A stretch of DNA of 64,000 nt from Glaciihabitans tibetensis (GCF_003003265.1 NZ_PVTL01000005.1:124001-188000); one strand, 5' to 3'. Shown: positions 20,205 through 29,420, numbered from the stretch's first letter. Program-made: numbers and translations. The notes: generated from the sequence alone by a model not told the origin.

Positions 20205-21089
20205 TCAGCGTGCGCGGACTGCGTGCCCGCCGAACTGCTGGCGCAGCGCGGCCACGGCCTTCATCGCGGGCGAGTCATCCTGGCGGGAGACGTAACGAGC
20301 GAAGATTGAAGCGCTGATGGTGGGCACGGGGACGGAGTTGGCGAGAGCTTCCTCGATGGTCCAACGGCCCTCGCCCGAGTCCTCCACGTAGCCGGTGATG
20401 TGAGCGAACGTGGGGTCTTCGTCCATTGCCTTGACCATCAATTCGAGCATCCAGGAGCGCACAACCGTGCCCCGCTGCCATGCCTTGAAGGTGCCCGGTA
20501 CGTCCTTCACGATGTCGGTTCGTGCGCTGAGGAGCTCGAATCCTTCAGCCCAGGCCTGCATGATCGCGTATTCGATGCCGTTGTGCACCATTTTCGCGTA
20601 GTGGCCGGCTCCGGTGTCGCCTGCGTGCACAAACCCTTCTTCGCGCGGACCCTCTGGACGCAGCGCGTCGAAGATCGGCATCGCATACTCGACGTGCTCG
20701 GCCGCGCCGCCCACCATCAGGCCGTAGCCGTTCTCAAGACCGTAGATTCCGCCGGAAACGCCGCAGTCGACGTAGTTGATGCCCTTGTCGGCCAGAATCG
20801 CCGAGTGGGTGAAATCATCGGTGAAACGTGAATTGCCACCTTCGATGACGAGGTCGCCCGGCTCCAGTACTTCGGCGAGATCAGTGATGACGCCCGTGGT
20901 GATCGGTCCAGACGGAACCATCACCCAGACCACGCGGGGAGCCGGGAGTGCCGCGGCGAGCTCGGCGAGGGAGGGAACGTCCGAGACATCGGGGTTGCGG
21001 TCAAACCCGGTGACCTCGATTCCGTTTTCCCGAAGGCGGGCGCGCATGTTGTTGCCCATTTTGCCGAGTCCGATGAGGCCAATATGCAT
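20205..21089 (-). CDS. gnd: 6-phosphogluconate dehydrogenase, short decarboxylating type
   Basis: A 294-residue oxidative pentose-phosphate enzyme converting 6-phosphogluconate to ribulose 5-phosphate. The Rossmann start GLIGLGKMGNNM, the substrate site DCGVSGG, and the active-site stretch GHYAKMVHNGIEY are present. It is the short form (about 300 residues) rather than the dimeric 470-residue type. The location between dnaN and recF is conserved in Streptomyces and Micrococcales and has no obvious functional link to replication. Confidence 0.95.
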   Translation of the reverse strand: MHIGLIGLGKMGNNMRARLRENGIEVTGFDRNPDVSDVPSLAELAAALPAPRVVWVMVPSGPITTGVITDLAEVLEPGDLVIEGGNSRFTDDFTHSAILADKGINYVDCGVSGGIYGLENGYGLMVGGAAEHVEYAMPIFDALRPEGPREEGFVHAGDTGAGHYAKMVHNGIEYAIMQAWAEGFELLSARTDIVKDVPGTFKAWQRGTVVRSWMLELMVKAMDEDPTFAHITGYVEDSGEGRWTIEEALANSVPVPTISASIFARYVSRQDDSPAMKAVAALRQQFGGHAVRAR

Positions 21090-21127
21090 TTCTGTTTTTC
21101 CTTCGAGGAGAGAAAGTGTCGCGGTGT

Positions 21128-21159
21128 GGTGGAGCGGTGGAGCGGTGAAGCGGTGGAGC
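21128..21159. repeat. Four 8-bp tandem repeats after dnaN
   Basis: GGTGGAGC occurs at 21128-21135, 21136-21143 and 21152-21159, with a one-base variant GGTGAAGC at 21144-21151. The array lies between the dnaN stop (21174) and the gnd start (21089) and may change length by slippage. Confidence 0.9.
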
Positions 21160-21173
21160 TCTGCGCCGAGGTG

Positions 21174-22319
21174 TCAGCGCAGCAGAAGGTTGGGCTGCAG
21201 CAGGTAACGGTAGTTGTCGCTACCGGCCTGGTCCTTTGTGGACTGGCTGGTGATCAAAACCGGCCCTGGCTTGTTCGGGTTGTCGGTCTTCGTGAACGAG
21301 ATGCGCACAAATTCCGAGTGCACAGCCCCGAGCCCGTCGAGGAGAAACTGCGGCTTGAGTGACACGACCGTGTCGCTGCCGGTGAGGAAGGCGTCGATGG
21401 TTTCGGATGCCTGGGCCTGCTCTGACCCGATTGCTTCAAGTGTCACGCCATCGACGGTGAAGCTGAATCGAAGGGCTGCTTCTCGCTCGAGAACCAATGA
21501 AACCCGTCGAGTCGCTTCGATGAGTTCAGCAGTGTTGAGCACGGCATAGTTGTCCACCGTCTCGGGGAAGAGCCGCTTGACCGGCGGGAAGTTTCCCTTG
21601 ATCAGCAGCGAGGTGACGGTGCGACGGTCTGCCTGGAACGCAATCAGCTCGCGTTCGTCCGTGCTCGTGATCGCCACGGAAATCGAACCACTGTGACCGA
21701 AGGTCTTGCCGATCTCGGTCAGGGTGCGTGCCGGCACCAGTGCGGTGATGGTGTCGGTGACGGAGTCGTCCGACGCCCACTCGATTTCTCGCACCGCAAC
21801 GCGGTAGCGGTCGGTCGCAACCAGCGAGAGGCTGTGGCTCGACACCTCGAGCTGAACACCGGTGATGACCGGTGTTACATCGTCACGCGACGCGGCCACA
21901 GCCACCTGAGCCACCGCGGCGGCGAAAGCCTCTGCGGGAAGAACCCCGGAGCTGGCCGAAACCTGAGGAAGAGTGGGATATTCCTCTACCGGCATGCTCA
22001 GAAGAGTGAAGTTGGCCGAACCGCAGGAGACGACAATCTTGCCTTCATCCGTACTGAATCGCACGGGAGCATTGGGAAGTCGCGCCGAAATGTCCGCGAG
22101 GAGTCGACCGGACACGAGAATCTTGCCTGGCTCCTGCACCTCCGCAACGATTTCCGTCTGAGCGGAGACCTCGTAGTCAAAGGACGAGAGTTTTAGTCCC
22201 GTTTCCGTTGTCTCGATGAGTATCCCGCTGAGGATGGGAAGCGTCGTGCGCTGTGGCAGCAGCTTGACGGCGAACGAAACGGCCTCACTGAAGACGTCTC
22301 TGTTGACCTGAAACTTCAC
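21174..22319 (-). CDS. dnaN: DNA polymerase III beta sliding clamp
   Basis: A 381-residue ring-forming clamp that tethers polymerase to DNA. Three clamp domains of about 120 residues each are recognisable: N-terminal MKFQVNRDVFSEAV, central PVITGVQLEVSS with ATDRYRVAVREI, and C-terminal GLGAVHSEFVRISF. The protein ends NYRYLLQPNLLLR, the usual clamp C-terminus (PMR/LLR type). It is transcribed from the oriC side and is separated from dnaA by a 360-bp DnaA-box-rich region. Confidence 0.97.
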   Translation of the reverse strand: MKFQVNRDVFSEAVSFAVKLLPQRTTLPILSGILIETTETGLKLSSFDYEVSAQTEIVAEVQEPGKILVSGRLLADISARLPNAPVRFSTDEGKIVVSCGSANFTLLSMPVEEYPTLPQVSASSGVLPAEAFAAAVAQVAVAASRDDVTPVITGVQLEVSSHSLSLVATDRYRVAVREIEWASDDSVTDTITALVPARTLTEIGKTFGHSGSISVAITSTDERELIAFQADRRTVTSLLIKGNFPPVKRLFPETVDNYAVLNTAELIEATRRVSLVLEREAALRFSFTVDGVTLEAIGSEQAQASETIDAFLTGSDTVVSLKPQFLLDGLGAVHSEFVRISFTKTDNPNKPGPVLITSQSTKDQAGSDNYRYLLQPNLLLR

Positions 22320-22679
22320 GGTTCACCCCTATCGGTGGGTACGGCGGTCGAGGCGTTAATACTGGCACAGGGCGGTGCGCTGCCCGGTCCAAAGGTTATC
22401 CCCCGGATCATTTAAGAGTTAAAGAAGTTAAAGTTCATAACCGTTGTGCGAACTGTGCATAACTACAACAATTTCAGCAATCGAGCGGGAACTACATCTT
22501 TGTGAGTTGTGGACAGACTGTGGGATTCGGTGGACTTGTCATTCACAGCGCAATTCCCCTCCGAGCCGGTTTCCACAGATTCCTGTAATTCGTGAACAAC
22601 CATTCCCGGCGAGTTCCACTAGTTATGCACAGGTTATCCACACTGTGTGAAACGTCTGATTCGAAGCAGTCCGAGCGTT
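22320..22679. other. oriC, dnaA-dnaN intergenic half
   Basis: A 360-bp non-coding region with several DnaA boxes: TGTGCATAA (22454-22462), TGTGGACAG (22508-22516), TTATGCACA (22623-22631) and a perfect TTATCCACA (22634-22642). Weaker matches lie near 22396 and 22569. An AT-rich stretch at about 22408-22441 could be the unwinding element. The dnaA-dnaN interval is the standard actinobacterial oriC. Together with boxes on the other side of dnaA it suggests a bipartite origin. Confidence 0.85.
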
Positions 22680-24116
22680 CTAGGCGTTGTTGTAGCGGTG
22701 GTTCTGCTTGATCCGACTGGTCAGCTCGGTCACCTGGTTATAAATCGACCGGCGTTCCTTCATGAGCTCGGTGATCTTCTTATTCGCGTACATCACGGTG
22801 GTGTGATCCCGATTTCCGAACAGCTGGCCGATTTTCGGTAGCGACAGGTTCGTCATTTCGCGGCAGAGATACATCGCAATCTGACGGGCCGTTGCCACCG
22901 CCTGTGATCGCGATGAGCCATAGAGGTCATCAACGGTGAGCTTGAAGTAGTCCGCGGTGTGGTTGATGATGTCGACCGGCGCGATGACATTGTCGTCGTC
23001 GAGGGTGATGAGGTCCTTGAGTACGGTCTGCACCAGGGCCATGTCCACCGGAGTGCGGTTGAGGTTGGCGAAGGCCGTCACCCGGATGAGCGTTCCCTCG
23101 AGCTCGCGGATGTTGGAGGACACCTTCGACGCCATGTACTCGAGGATGTCGTTGCCCACCTGGAGTTTTTCGCTCTGCGCCTTTTTGCGAAGGATCGCGA
23201 TGCGTGTCTCAAGGTCGGGAGCCTGCACATCGGTGATCAGGCCCCACTCAAACCGGCTGCGCATGCGGTCTTCGAAACCTGTGAGCGCCTTCGGGGGCAG
23301 GTCGCTGGTGATAACGACTTGCTTGTTGTGGTCGTGGAGCGTGTTGAACGTGTGAAAGAACGCTTCCTGGGTGCTGTCCTTGCCCTGCAGGAATTGGATG
23401 TCGTCGATGAGAAGAATGTCGATCTCCCGGTACCGGGATTGGAACACCGAGGCACGGTTGTTTGCGATCGAGTTGATGAAGTCGTTTGTGAATTCCTCGC
23501 TACTGACGTAGCGAACGCGAATGCCGGGATAGAGGCTCTGTGCGTAGTGACCGATCGCATGAAGAAGGTGAGTCTTGCCCAATCCCGACGAGCCGTAGAT
23601 GAACAGCGGGTTGTATGCCTTCGCCGGCGCTTCGGCGACCGCGACTGCCGCAGCATGGGCAAAGCGGTTCGACCCACCGATCACGAAGTTATCGAAGCTG
23701 TATTTGGGGTTGAGGCGCGAGTCCGAGCGTGATCGGCCGGCATGCTGGTCCAGCGTGGCCGAGACAATCGTGGTCTCAATGTAGGGAGGGGCCTGCTGGG
23801 GTGGCTCCTGTTCGACGTGGCCGTTTTCAAGCGGATCGGTCTGGATGTCGGGATTGACGACTATCGCGAAGGTGGTTACCGCTGCTGTGTCGGCGAGGGT
23901 CGAGATCGCATTGAGCAGCGGCAGGCGGATGCGCTGCTCGAGCATTCCCCGCGTTAATTCATTCGGAACCTCGAGGTAGAGCGTTCCCGCCATGACCCCC
24001 TTGGGCTCAACGAGCGAGATGAATCCGTGCAGCTGCGGCGTGATTCGCCCGTCATTCGTGAGCTGGGACAGGATTGCAGTCCAGATTTCTCTGGTGGAAT
24101 CAGCCAGCTCTGTCAT
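22680..24116 (-). CDS. dnaA: Chromosomal replication initiator DnaA
   Basis: A 478-residue AAA+ initiator that binds DnaA boxes and melts oriC. Domain I (about 1-90) is followed by a short linker and the AAA+ core with Walker A GSSGLGKTHLL, Walker B LLIDDIQFL and sensor motifs. Domain IV has the DNA-binding signature (NRDHTTVMYANKKI). The ATG is preceded by AGGATGG. DnaA boxes directly upstream (24132-24162) suggest autoregulation. The Streptomyces-type long domain II is absent. Confidence 0.98.
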   Translation of the reverse strand: MTELADSTREIWTAILSQLTNDGRITPQLHGFISLVEPKGVMAGTLYLEVPNELTRGMLEQRIRLPLLNAISTLADTAAVTTFAIVVNPDIQTDPLENGHVEQEPPQQAPPYIETTIVSATLDQHAGRSRSDSRLNPKYSFDNFVIGGSNRFAHAAAVAVAEAPAKAYNPLFIYGSSGLGKTHLLHAIGHYAQSLYPGIRVRYVSSEEFTNDFINSIANNRASVFQSRYREIDILLIDDIQFLQGKDSTQEAFFHTFNTLHDHNKQVVITSDLPPKALTGFEDRMRSRFEWGLITDVQAPDLETRIAILRKKAQSEKLQVGNDILEYMASKVSSNIRELEGTLIRVTAFANLNRTPVDMALVQTVLKDLITLDDDNVIAPVDIINHTADYFKLTVDDLYGSSRSQAVATARQIAMYLCREMTNLSLPKIGQLFGNRDHTTVMYANKKITELMKERRSIYNQVTELTSRIKQNHRYNNA

Positions 24117-24407
24117 TTTTGTCCATCCTTGTTATCCACAACTATCCACAGAGTTATCCACCGACTGTGATTACACGATTCGCGAGGTTTTACCAGCTCA
24201 CTGCGCCTAAAAACCGGAGACCTTTACCTTAGTTCTCCACAGGCAGTCCTGACCAACTGTGGATGAATTAGCCTTCGACAGTGCTGGGAAAAGGACGGTG
24301 AGGTTTGACCCCAGGCCTCGGAAGCCGTAGTTTTAATAGGTTGACTTCCTGCCTTCGGGCAATTTACTTCTTTCCGGCCTTCAGAGCTGGGCTTTGGAGA
24401 TACCACT
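24117..24407. other. oriC second half, dnaA-rpmH intergenic region with DnaA boxes
   Basis: A 291-bp region with TTATCCACA (24132-24140, perfect), CTATCCACA (24142-24150), TTATCCACC (24154-24162), TTCTCCACA (24233-24241) and TGTGGATGA (24259-24267). The first three are closely packed in one orientation just upstream of dnaA, suited to cooperative DnaA binding and autorepression. The rpmH promoter lies in the right part. Confidence 0.8.
24305..24333 (+). promoter_or_regulatory. Candidate rpmH promoter
   Basis: TTGACC (24305-24310) and TAGTTT (24328-24333) are spaced by 17 bp, giving a leader of about 70 nt before rpmH at 24408. A second TTGACT at 24341 is an alternative -35. This is assignment by pattern only. 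Confidence 0.4.
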
Positions 24408-24545
24408 ATGAGCAAGAGAACTTTCCAGCCGAACAACCGTCGTCGCGCCAAGGTGCACGGCTTCCGTTTGCGTATGCGCACCCGCGCCGGCCGCGCGATC
24501 CTCGGTGCACGTCGCCGCAAGGGTCGCACCGAGCTTTCCGCGTAG
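24408..24545 (+). CDS. rpmH: 50S ribosomal protein L34
   Basis: A 45-residue, highly basic ribosomal protein with the family-typical start [19 protein letters not shown] and the [18 protein letters not shown] ending. It is too short for many gene finders but unmistakable. A GGAGA Shine-Dalgarno lies 8 nt upstream. It is the first gene of the rpmH-rnpA-yidD-yidC-jag-rsmG cluster that flanks oriC in most bacteria. Confidence 0.97.
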   Translation: MSKRTFQPNNRRRAKVHGFRLRMRTRAGRAILGARRRKGRTELSA

Positions 24546-24554
24546 TACACCCCG

Positions 24555-24896
24555 GTGCTCACCAGGGCGAACCGGGTGGTGACTGCGGATGATTTCCGCA
24601 CCACCGTACGGAGGGGCAAACGAGTGGGGACTCCCCACTCGATCGTCTATCTCCGGGCCCGGGACTCTGGCGCGCCCACACGCTTTGGTTTTATCGTTGC
24701 GAAAACCGTCGGTAATGCGGTAACTCGCAATCTGGTGCGTCGCCGCCTGCGCTCGGTAGGTCGAGACGTTTTGGCGACCCACGCCACCGGTGTTGACGTT
24801 GTGATTCGAGCATTGCCAGGATCGCCCGAGGTTTCCTGGGCTACCCTGCATGAGGAGATATCAGCTGGCATCGACAGGGGTGTGAAGAAGCAATGA
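24555..24896 (+). CDS. rnpA: Ribonuclease P protein component
   Basis: A 113-residue basic protein that helps the RNase P RNA process tRNA 5' ends. The RNR motif region is clear (TVGNAVTRNLVRRRLRSV). The start is GTG, 9 bp after rpmH. The end overlaps yidD by 4 bp. RNase P RNA itself was not recognised in the window. Confidence 0.95.
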   Translation: MLTRANRVVTADDFRTTVRRGKRVGTPHSIVYLRARDSGAPTRFGFIVAKTVGNAVTRNLVRRRLRSVGRDVLATHATGVDVVIRALPGSPEVSWATLHEEISAGIDRGVKKQ

Positions 24897-25204
24897 GACG
24901 AACACTGCTGTTCGTACTATTGCTACCCCGCAACGTCTGTGTCGCCATCTTGAGCGCGTATCGCTCGGTGGTCTCCCCGCTCTACGGCGATGTTTGCCGG
25001 TATTACCCCTCGTGCTCCCACTTCACCCTGCAGGCGATCCAGCGCTTCGGCGTCATCCGCGGCGTGTGGATGGGGAGCAGACGCATCGCACGCTGCCACC
25101 CGTGGGCAGAAGGCGGAATAGACGACGTTCCCTCATCCTTGAGGCAGCGATATGAGCTCACCCGTTTCGGGTTTGTTGTTGCAAGTGGCCACGGAAAGGG
25201 CTGA
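24893..25204 (+). CDS. yidD: Membrane protein insertion efficiency factor YidD
   Basis: A 103-residue YidD-family protein that assists YidC-dependent membrane insertion. The signature stretch is present (CRYYPSCSHFTLQAIQRFG and the downstream HPWAEGGIDDVP). A hydrophobic, amphipathic N-terminus suggests membrane association. It overlaps rnpA and lies 9 bp before yidC, the conserved order. Confidence 0.95.
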   Translation: MRRTLLFVLLLPRNVCVAILSAYRSVVSPLYGDVCRYYPSCSHFTLQAIQRFGVIRGVWMGSRRIARCHPWAEGGIDDVPSSLRQRYELTRFGFVVASGHGKG

Positions 25205-25213
25205 CCCAAACTT

Positions 25214-26176
25214 ATGCCGGACATCTTTGGCACTATTCTCTGGCCCATTAAATGGGCTGTTGAGGCTATCCTCGTCACGTTCCACACCGTGCTCACAACG
25301 CTGGGTATGGACCCTGACAACGGACTGACCTGGGTTCTGTCCATCGTCGGCCTCGTTCTGGTCGTGCGCGCCGCGCTCATCCCGATCTTCGTCAAGCAGA
25401 TCAAGAGCCAACGCCGCATGATGGAAGTCGCTCCTCAGATCAAAAAGATCCAGGATCGCTACAAGGGCAAGAAGGATCAGTTCTCTCGCGAGGCTATGTC
25501 GCGCGAGACCATGGAGCTATACAAGCGCACCGGTACTAACCCGCTGAGCTCCTGCCTTCCGCTTCTTATCCAGATGCCGATCTTCTTCAGCCTCTTCTCG
25601 GTACTGCAGAACGCCCAGCACGAGCTGGTGGGCGTGGGCCTGCTCAACAAGCAGCTTTCGACGTCGTTCGGTGAGTCCTCGTTGTTTGGCGCCCCCCTGA
25701 AGCTTGCGATCAGTACGGCGGAGGGCAACGTTCTCGTCATTGTCATCGCGTCCGTCATGGTCGTCCTGATGACTGCGTCGCAGTTCATCACGCAGAAGCA
25801 GATCATGTCGAAGAACCAGTCGCCCGAGATGAAGGCGAGCCCGACATATAAGCAGCAGCAGATGTTGCTCTACATTCTCCCCTTGGTCTTCGCTTTCTCC
25901 GGGTTCACCTTCCCCCTTGGCGTCATGTTCTACTGGCTCACATCCAACATTTGGACGATGGTTCAGCAGTTCATCGTCATCCGAAACATGCCGACGCCTG
26001 GCTCTGAGGCCGCACTGGCACGCGAGGCGCGCCTCGCTCGACGCAGCCAGCGCAAGGGTATTTCCATCACAGAGATTGACGCTGCCGGTGAAGCGGTTGA
26101 AGAAGCAAAGAAGACGCAACGCCAGCAGCCCGTGAACAAGAACCGAGCAAAGAAGCAGGGTGGACCCAAGAAGTGA
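25214..26176 (+). CDS. yidC: Membrane protein insertase YidC/Oxa1
   Basis: A 320-residue polytopic insertase of the Gram-positive type without the large periplasmic domain. Hydrophobic segments appear near 37-55, 110-125, 173-192, 212-232 and 234-256. The conserved core KQIKSQRRMMEVAPQIKKIQ and NPLSSCLPLLIQMPIFFSL with the hydrophilic-groove Arg are present. A basic, Lys-rich C-terminal tail (about 280-320) probably contacts the ribosome. It overlaps jag by 4 bp. Confidence 0.96.
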   Translation: MPDIFGTILWPIKWAVEAILVTFHTVLTTLGMDPDNGLTWVLSIVGLVLVVRAALIPIFVKQIKSQRRMMEVAPQIKKIQDRYKGKKDQFSREAMSRETMELYKRTGTNPLSSCLPLLIQMPIFFSLFSVLQNAQHELVGVGLLNKQLSTSFGESSLFGAPLKLAISTAEGNVLVIVIASVMVVLMTASQFITQKQIMSKNQSPEMKASPTYKQQQMLLYILPLVFAFSGFTFPLGVMFYWLTSNIWTMVQQFIVIRNMPTPGSEAALAREARLARRSQRKGISITEIDAAGEAVEEAKKTQRQQPVNKNRAKKQGGPKK

Positions 26177-26772
26177 GCGACGTCAGCGAGACCAAAACAG
26201 TAGACGACATCGCGGCCAAGACCGACGGTGTTCCTGCGGCAGAGCTCACCCCAACAGAGGGCGCGCCGAGCGAAATGTCGGAATCCGTTGATGAGTCGGA
26301 TGCCCGCACCCCGAGTCAACTCGAAGAAGAGGGTGACATCGCGGCCGACTACATCGAGGAGTTACTCGACATCGCTGACCTCGACGGCGACATCGACATC
26401 GATGCCCGAGGAGGCCGTGCCTACCTCTCCGTCAACTCGAGCGAGGGAACGAGCAACCTCGGGCTTCTTGCGAAGCCGGATACGGTGAATGCGCTCCAGG
26501 AATTGACCCGCATTGCCGTGCAGACGAAGACCGGAATCTTTTCCCGTCTCATTCTGGATGTCGGCGGCTCGCGCGAAGCACGCGCGGCAGAGTTGAGCGT
26601 TCTGGTGGACACCGCTATCGAACGGCTGGAGGCGGGCGCCGAGTCGGCTGCCCTGCCGGCGATGTCGTCGTACGAGCGCAAACTCGTTCACGATGTTGTC
26701 AGTGAGCGCGGTTTCGTCTCCGAATCCGAGGGTGAAGGCCGCGATCGCCACACCGTCGTCACGCGCCGCTAG
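26173..26772 (+). CDS. jag: Jag/KhpB family RNA-binding protein (KH-R3H)
   Basis: A 199-residue protein with an acidic, disordered N-terminus (about 1-55), a KH domain (about 56-125) and an R3H domain (about 130-195; SSYERKLVHDVVSERG then RHTVVTRR). The N-terminal Jag domain found in Firmicutes is absent, as usual in actinobacteria. The start is GTG overlapping the yidC stop. KhpB proteins bind RNA and influence cell elongation. Confidence 0.93.
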   Translation: MSDVSETKTVDDIAAKTDGVPAAELTPTEGAPSEMSESVDESDARTPSQLEEEGDIAADYIEELLDIADLDGDIDIDARGGRAYLSVNSSEGTSNLGLLAKPDTVNALQELTRIAVQTKTGIFSRLILDVGGSREARAAELSVLVDTAIERLEAGAESAALPAMSSYERKLVHDVVSERGFVSESEGEGRDRHTVVTRR

Positions 26773-26787
26773 CATCGACCCGAACCG

Positions 26788-27417
26788 TTGGAAGACACCA
26801 CTCTCGAAGCCGAGCCCGCGGTCGCGGCGGCGCTTTTCGGCGACCGGATCGACCTCGCACGGGCCTACACTTCGGATCTCGCGCGCCGCGGCGAGGAACT
26901 TGGCCTGATCGGTCCGCTTGAGCTCCCCCGCCTGTGGTCGCGTCACATCATCAATTGCGTCCTCGTTGCCCCGTTGCTCTCCCCCGGCACGACGGGTGAC
27001 ATTGGTAGCGGCGCTGGGCTGCCCGGCCTGGTACTGGCGATAGCCCGTCCAGATGTTCGGATGATCCTGATCGAGCCAATGGAACGTCGAGTCGACTGGC
27101 TCACGAGCGAAGCCAAGGAGCTAGGGCTCGACAATGTTTCAGTCATCCGCGCGCGGGCTGAAGAGACGAAGCTCGACTGGCCCCTGGACCAGGTCACTGC
27201 GCGCGCCGTGACAGCCCTGAGCAAGCTCATCCCTGTTACCGCTCCCCTCGTGCGGTCCGGTGGCGAGATGATTTTCATGAAGGGTTCGCGTGTTCAGGAC
27301 GAAGTCACAGCGGCGACGAAGCAGATCCGCCGCGCTCGCCTGAGCAACGTTGAAGTCGTCGAGCTCGGACACGGCGTTGCAGAGCTGACCCGAGTCTTTC
27401 GCGCCACGGTCGACTAG
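26788..27417 (+). CDS. rsmG: 16S rRNA (guanine527-N7)-methyltransferase RsmG
   Basis: A 209-residue SAM-dependent methyltransferase acting on G527 of 16S rRNA. Motifs are DIGSGAGLPGLVLAIARP (SAM-binding) and LPRLWSRHIINCV near the N-terminus. The assigned start is TTG, 15 bp after jag. It ends the rpmH cluster. The downstream 2.5 kb before parA is unusually long for this locus. Confidence 0.94.
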   Translation: MEDTTLEAEPAVAAALFGDRIDLARAYTSDLARRGEELGLIGPLELPRLWSRHIINCVLVAPLLSPGTTGDIGSGAGLPGLVLAIARPDVRMILIEPMERRVDWLTSEAKELGLDNVSVIRARAEETKLDWPLDQVTARAVTALSKLIPVTAPLVRSGGEMIFMKGSRVQDEVTAATKQIRRARLSNVEVVELGHGVAELTRVFRATVD

Positions 27418-27616
27418 GTCCCCCGGGTCCGGCGGAAAACGCATCGCCGGGCTTATATGAGAATAACTCGGCCCTCAACTCGTCGTCCCTTCTAAATCAC
27501 ACAAGCTCTGCACGCCGCCGGTGGCCGGTGTCACTCGAGGATGTGCCATTTGCGCCAGGCTGCTGCCTCGTCGCACCTACTTTGTGGACAGCTCGTTGTG
27601 CATTACTCTTGCCGCT

Positions 27617-27668
27617 CCCCAGCTCCCCAGCTCCCCGTTCCCCCGTTCCCCCGCTCCCCCGTTCCCCC
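27617..27668 (-). other. Strong G-quadruplex / i-motif sequence
   Basis: Seven runs of four or five C on the plus strand (27617-20, 27625-28, 27633-36, 27640-44, 27648-52, 27656-60, 27664-68) are separated by only 3-4 nt (AGCT, GTT or GCT). The minus strand is therefore a textbook G-quadruplex sequence with redundant G-tracts, and the plus strand a possible i-motif. An eighth C5 run is at 27683-27687. Confidence 0.85.
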
Positions 27669-27897
27669 GCGTGTCCAACGCTCCCCCGCGTGTCCACGTC
27701 GCCGACCTGTCTACGTCCCCTACGCGTCTACGTCCTCCGGTGGTCATGTCCCCTACGCGCGCAGTCGCGATGAACGTCCTGGTAGATCACATTTTGGTTG
27801 TAGGGCTGATAGCTGCGGCCAATAATGGCGATGCGCACGTTGGACGCCGAGCGCTACCATTTTGTTTGTGGCAACCAGCGGGTAGCCGGGTTGGGAA

Positions 27898-27913
27898 TGT
27901 TTCACGTGGAACA
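27898..27913. promoter_or_regulatory. parS site (ParB binding)
   Basis: TGTTTCACGTGGAACA matches the bacterial parS palindrome with one asymmetric position. It is the parS site nearest rsmG, about 2.1 kb from parA. Confidence 0.9.
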
Positions 27914-28507
27914 TCGCGGACACCTCACGAGGTCCTACGATCGGTCACGGTCTTGGTCACGGTGGCGGTGGCGGTGACGGTGGCGGTGACGGCACCGAGG
28001 TCACTGGCGGTGCAGATGCAAATGTCAGCGCCGATGCGAGTGGTGATGCTGATGCCGATGCCGAAGCAGCTCCGGGTTCGCCGCGGACGCGTTGCCCGCA
28101 ATTAAGCTGGCGTCATCCTGCTGCTACGCAACTTCGCGTCGCCGAACCGACCGCACCCAGATCTTTTGGGCTGTGTCGGCCCTGCCCCTGCTGGTTTGCC
28201 ATCGCGGGCCTCTTTGCTCCAACCAACAGCATGGGTCGACGGTGTTGTACGTCATAGGCTCACCAACTTGGTCAGTAGCTGGACCCGAGCGATCCACCCC
28301 GCGGGGCGGATCGTGAAGCTGGCGAACTGATCGCGCATGCGAGTGCCGCGGCAGTCAGAATACTCGAACACTCGACATCTGCACTACCAAACCGGTCGTC
28401 TCAAGATCCACAACGGCTGATCGCCCTTATCCGGGACTATGGGGACTGTTGTGCAGAAACCGCCTGAGAAGACCAGGCGCAGCCTCGATCCTCTGACCTA
28501 CACACGA

Positions 28508-28523
28508 TGTTTCACGTGAAATA
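28508..28523. promoter_or_regulatory. Degenerate parS site
   Basis: TGTTTCACGTGAAATA differs from the perfect palindrome only in the last bases (ATA for ACA). The central CACGTG is intact, so weak ParB binding is plausible. Confidence 0.7.
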
Positions 28524-29332
28524 TGCAGCTCTGCGTGTTGAGACTGAAAGCTCAACGGTTCGGTGCGTCACGAGCGTGTGGCGGGCCGGTCTTGTGGTCG
28601 CCAGCTTCTGGTTAGTCGGACGATATGGCTCGGCGAGTTCCGTGGAGCCTGCGCGCACATGACACGTACCGAGTGCGTACTCCGCTGACGATCAGCTCGA
28701 TCGTCGATGAGGTGAACACAAACATCTCACTGCGCGAGTGGCTGGGTTCGTTCCGTCGTCCGGGTAACGTGCGAGAGCCGCCGTCACCGAAGGAGAAGAT
28801 GCGCGGGCCGTGATTGTGAACACGACGCTGATGGAGTCGGTTTGTGCCCTGGTCGGTGCGGTCAGCGTCGGTAGGCCGACGATGACGGCCGGTGTGCCGG
28901 CTCCTGGCTGCCGAGACCCGGCACGCGCACACTGCGTCCGTCGGTCTGACGGTTGCGGTCGCACGCGGTTCATTATAGCCCGGTCCTGAATGCCCGTTGC
29001 CGCCACCGTTGCGCATTCTTCTAGGCTGCTGCCTGGCGGCGTCCCTGGCGCCGTTAGCTAAACGAGCCTCGTTTTTGTTGTGCCGCGACAGCGCACAATC
29101 GGCGCCGTTCCCGACAAGACAGGTCAAGACAATACAAGACAAGACGAGGTGGGAGATAGCATCGCGCAGGGCCGTTCACAGTGAAACGTGTACCGCGCGA
29201 TCGAAAAGTCGTGTTGCACGACCGGTCATGGTGAGCGAAACCGCGAACCGCAATCGGCCGCAGAGTGGTGGACCTGGGATCAAGCAAGCCGCGGTTCGGC
29301 CGAGGAACACGCCCTTGAGGCCAGATTTCCAA

Positions 29333-29348
29333 TGTTTCACGTGAAACA
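29333..29348. promoter_or_regulatory. Perfect parS site
   Basis: TGTTTCACGTGAAACA is a perfect 16-bp palindrome and an optimal ParB recognition sequence, 57 bp from the next site. Confidence 0.95.
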
Positions 29349-29404
29349 TGTGCCGTAGCTGCGATCAGCGAGGTCTGGACCGAGCAATATGGACAATCGA
29401 GCCA

Positions 29405-29420
29405 TGTTTCACGTGAAACA
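29405..29420. promoter_or_regulatory. Perfect parS site
   Basis: A second perfect copy of TGTTTCACGTGAAACA, 72 bp from the previous one centre to centre and about 550 bp before parA. Confidence 0.95.

Noticed and set aside
27521..28105. Plus-strand open frames in the rsmG-parA gap
   Set aside because: They translate C-rich simple repeats into Pro/Ser/Arg repeats and GGCGGT repeats into Val/Thr/Ala repeats. There are no domains, and competing frames are equally open.
29165..29195. parS-like TTCACAGTGAAAC
   Set aside because: The centre is CACAGTG instead of CACGTG with an extra base, so it is not a functional parS by known rules.
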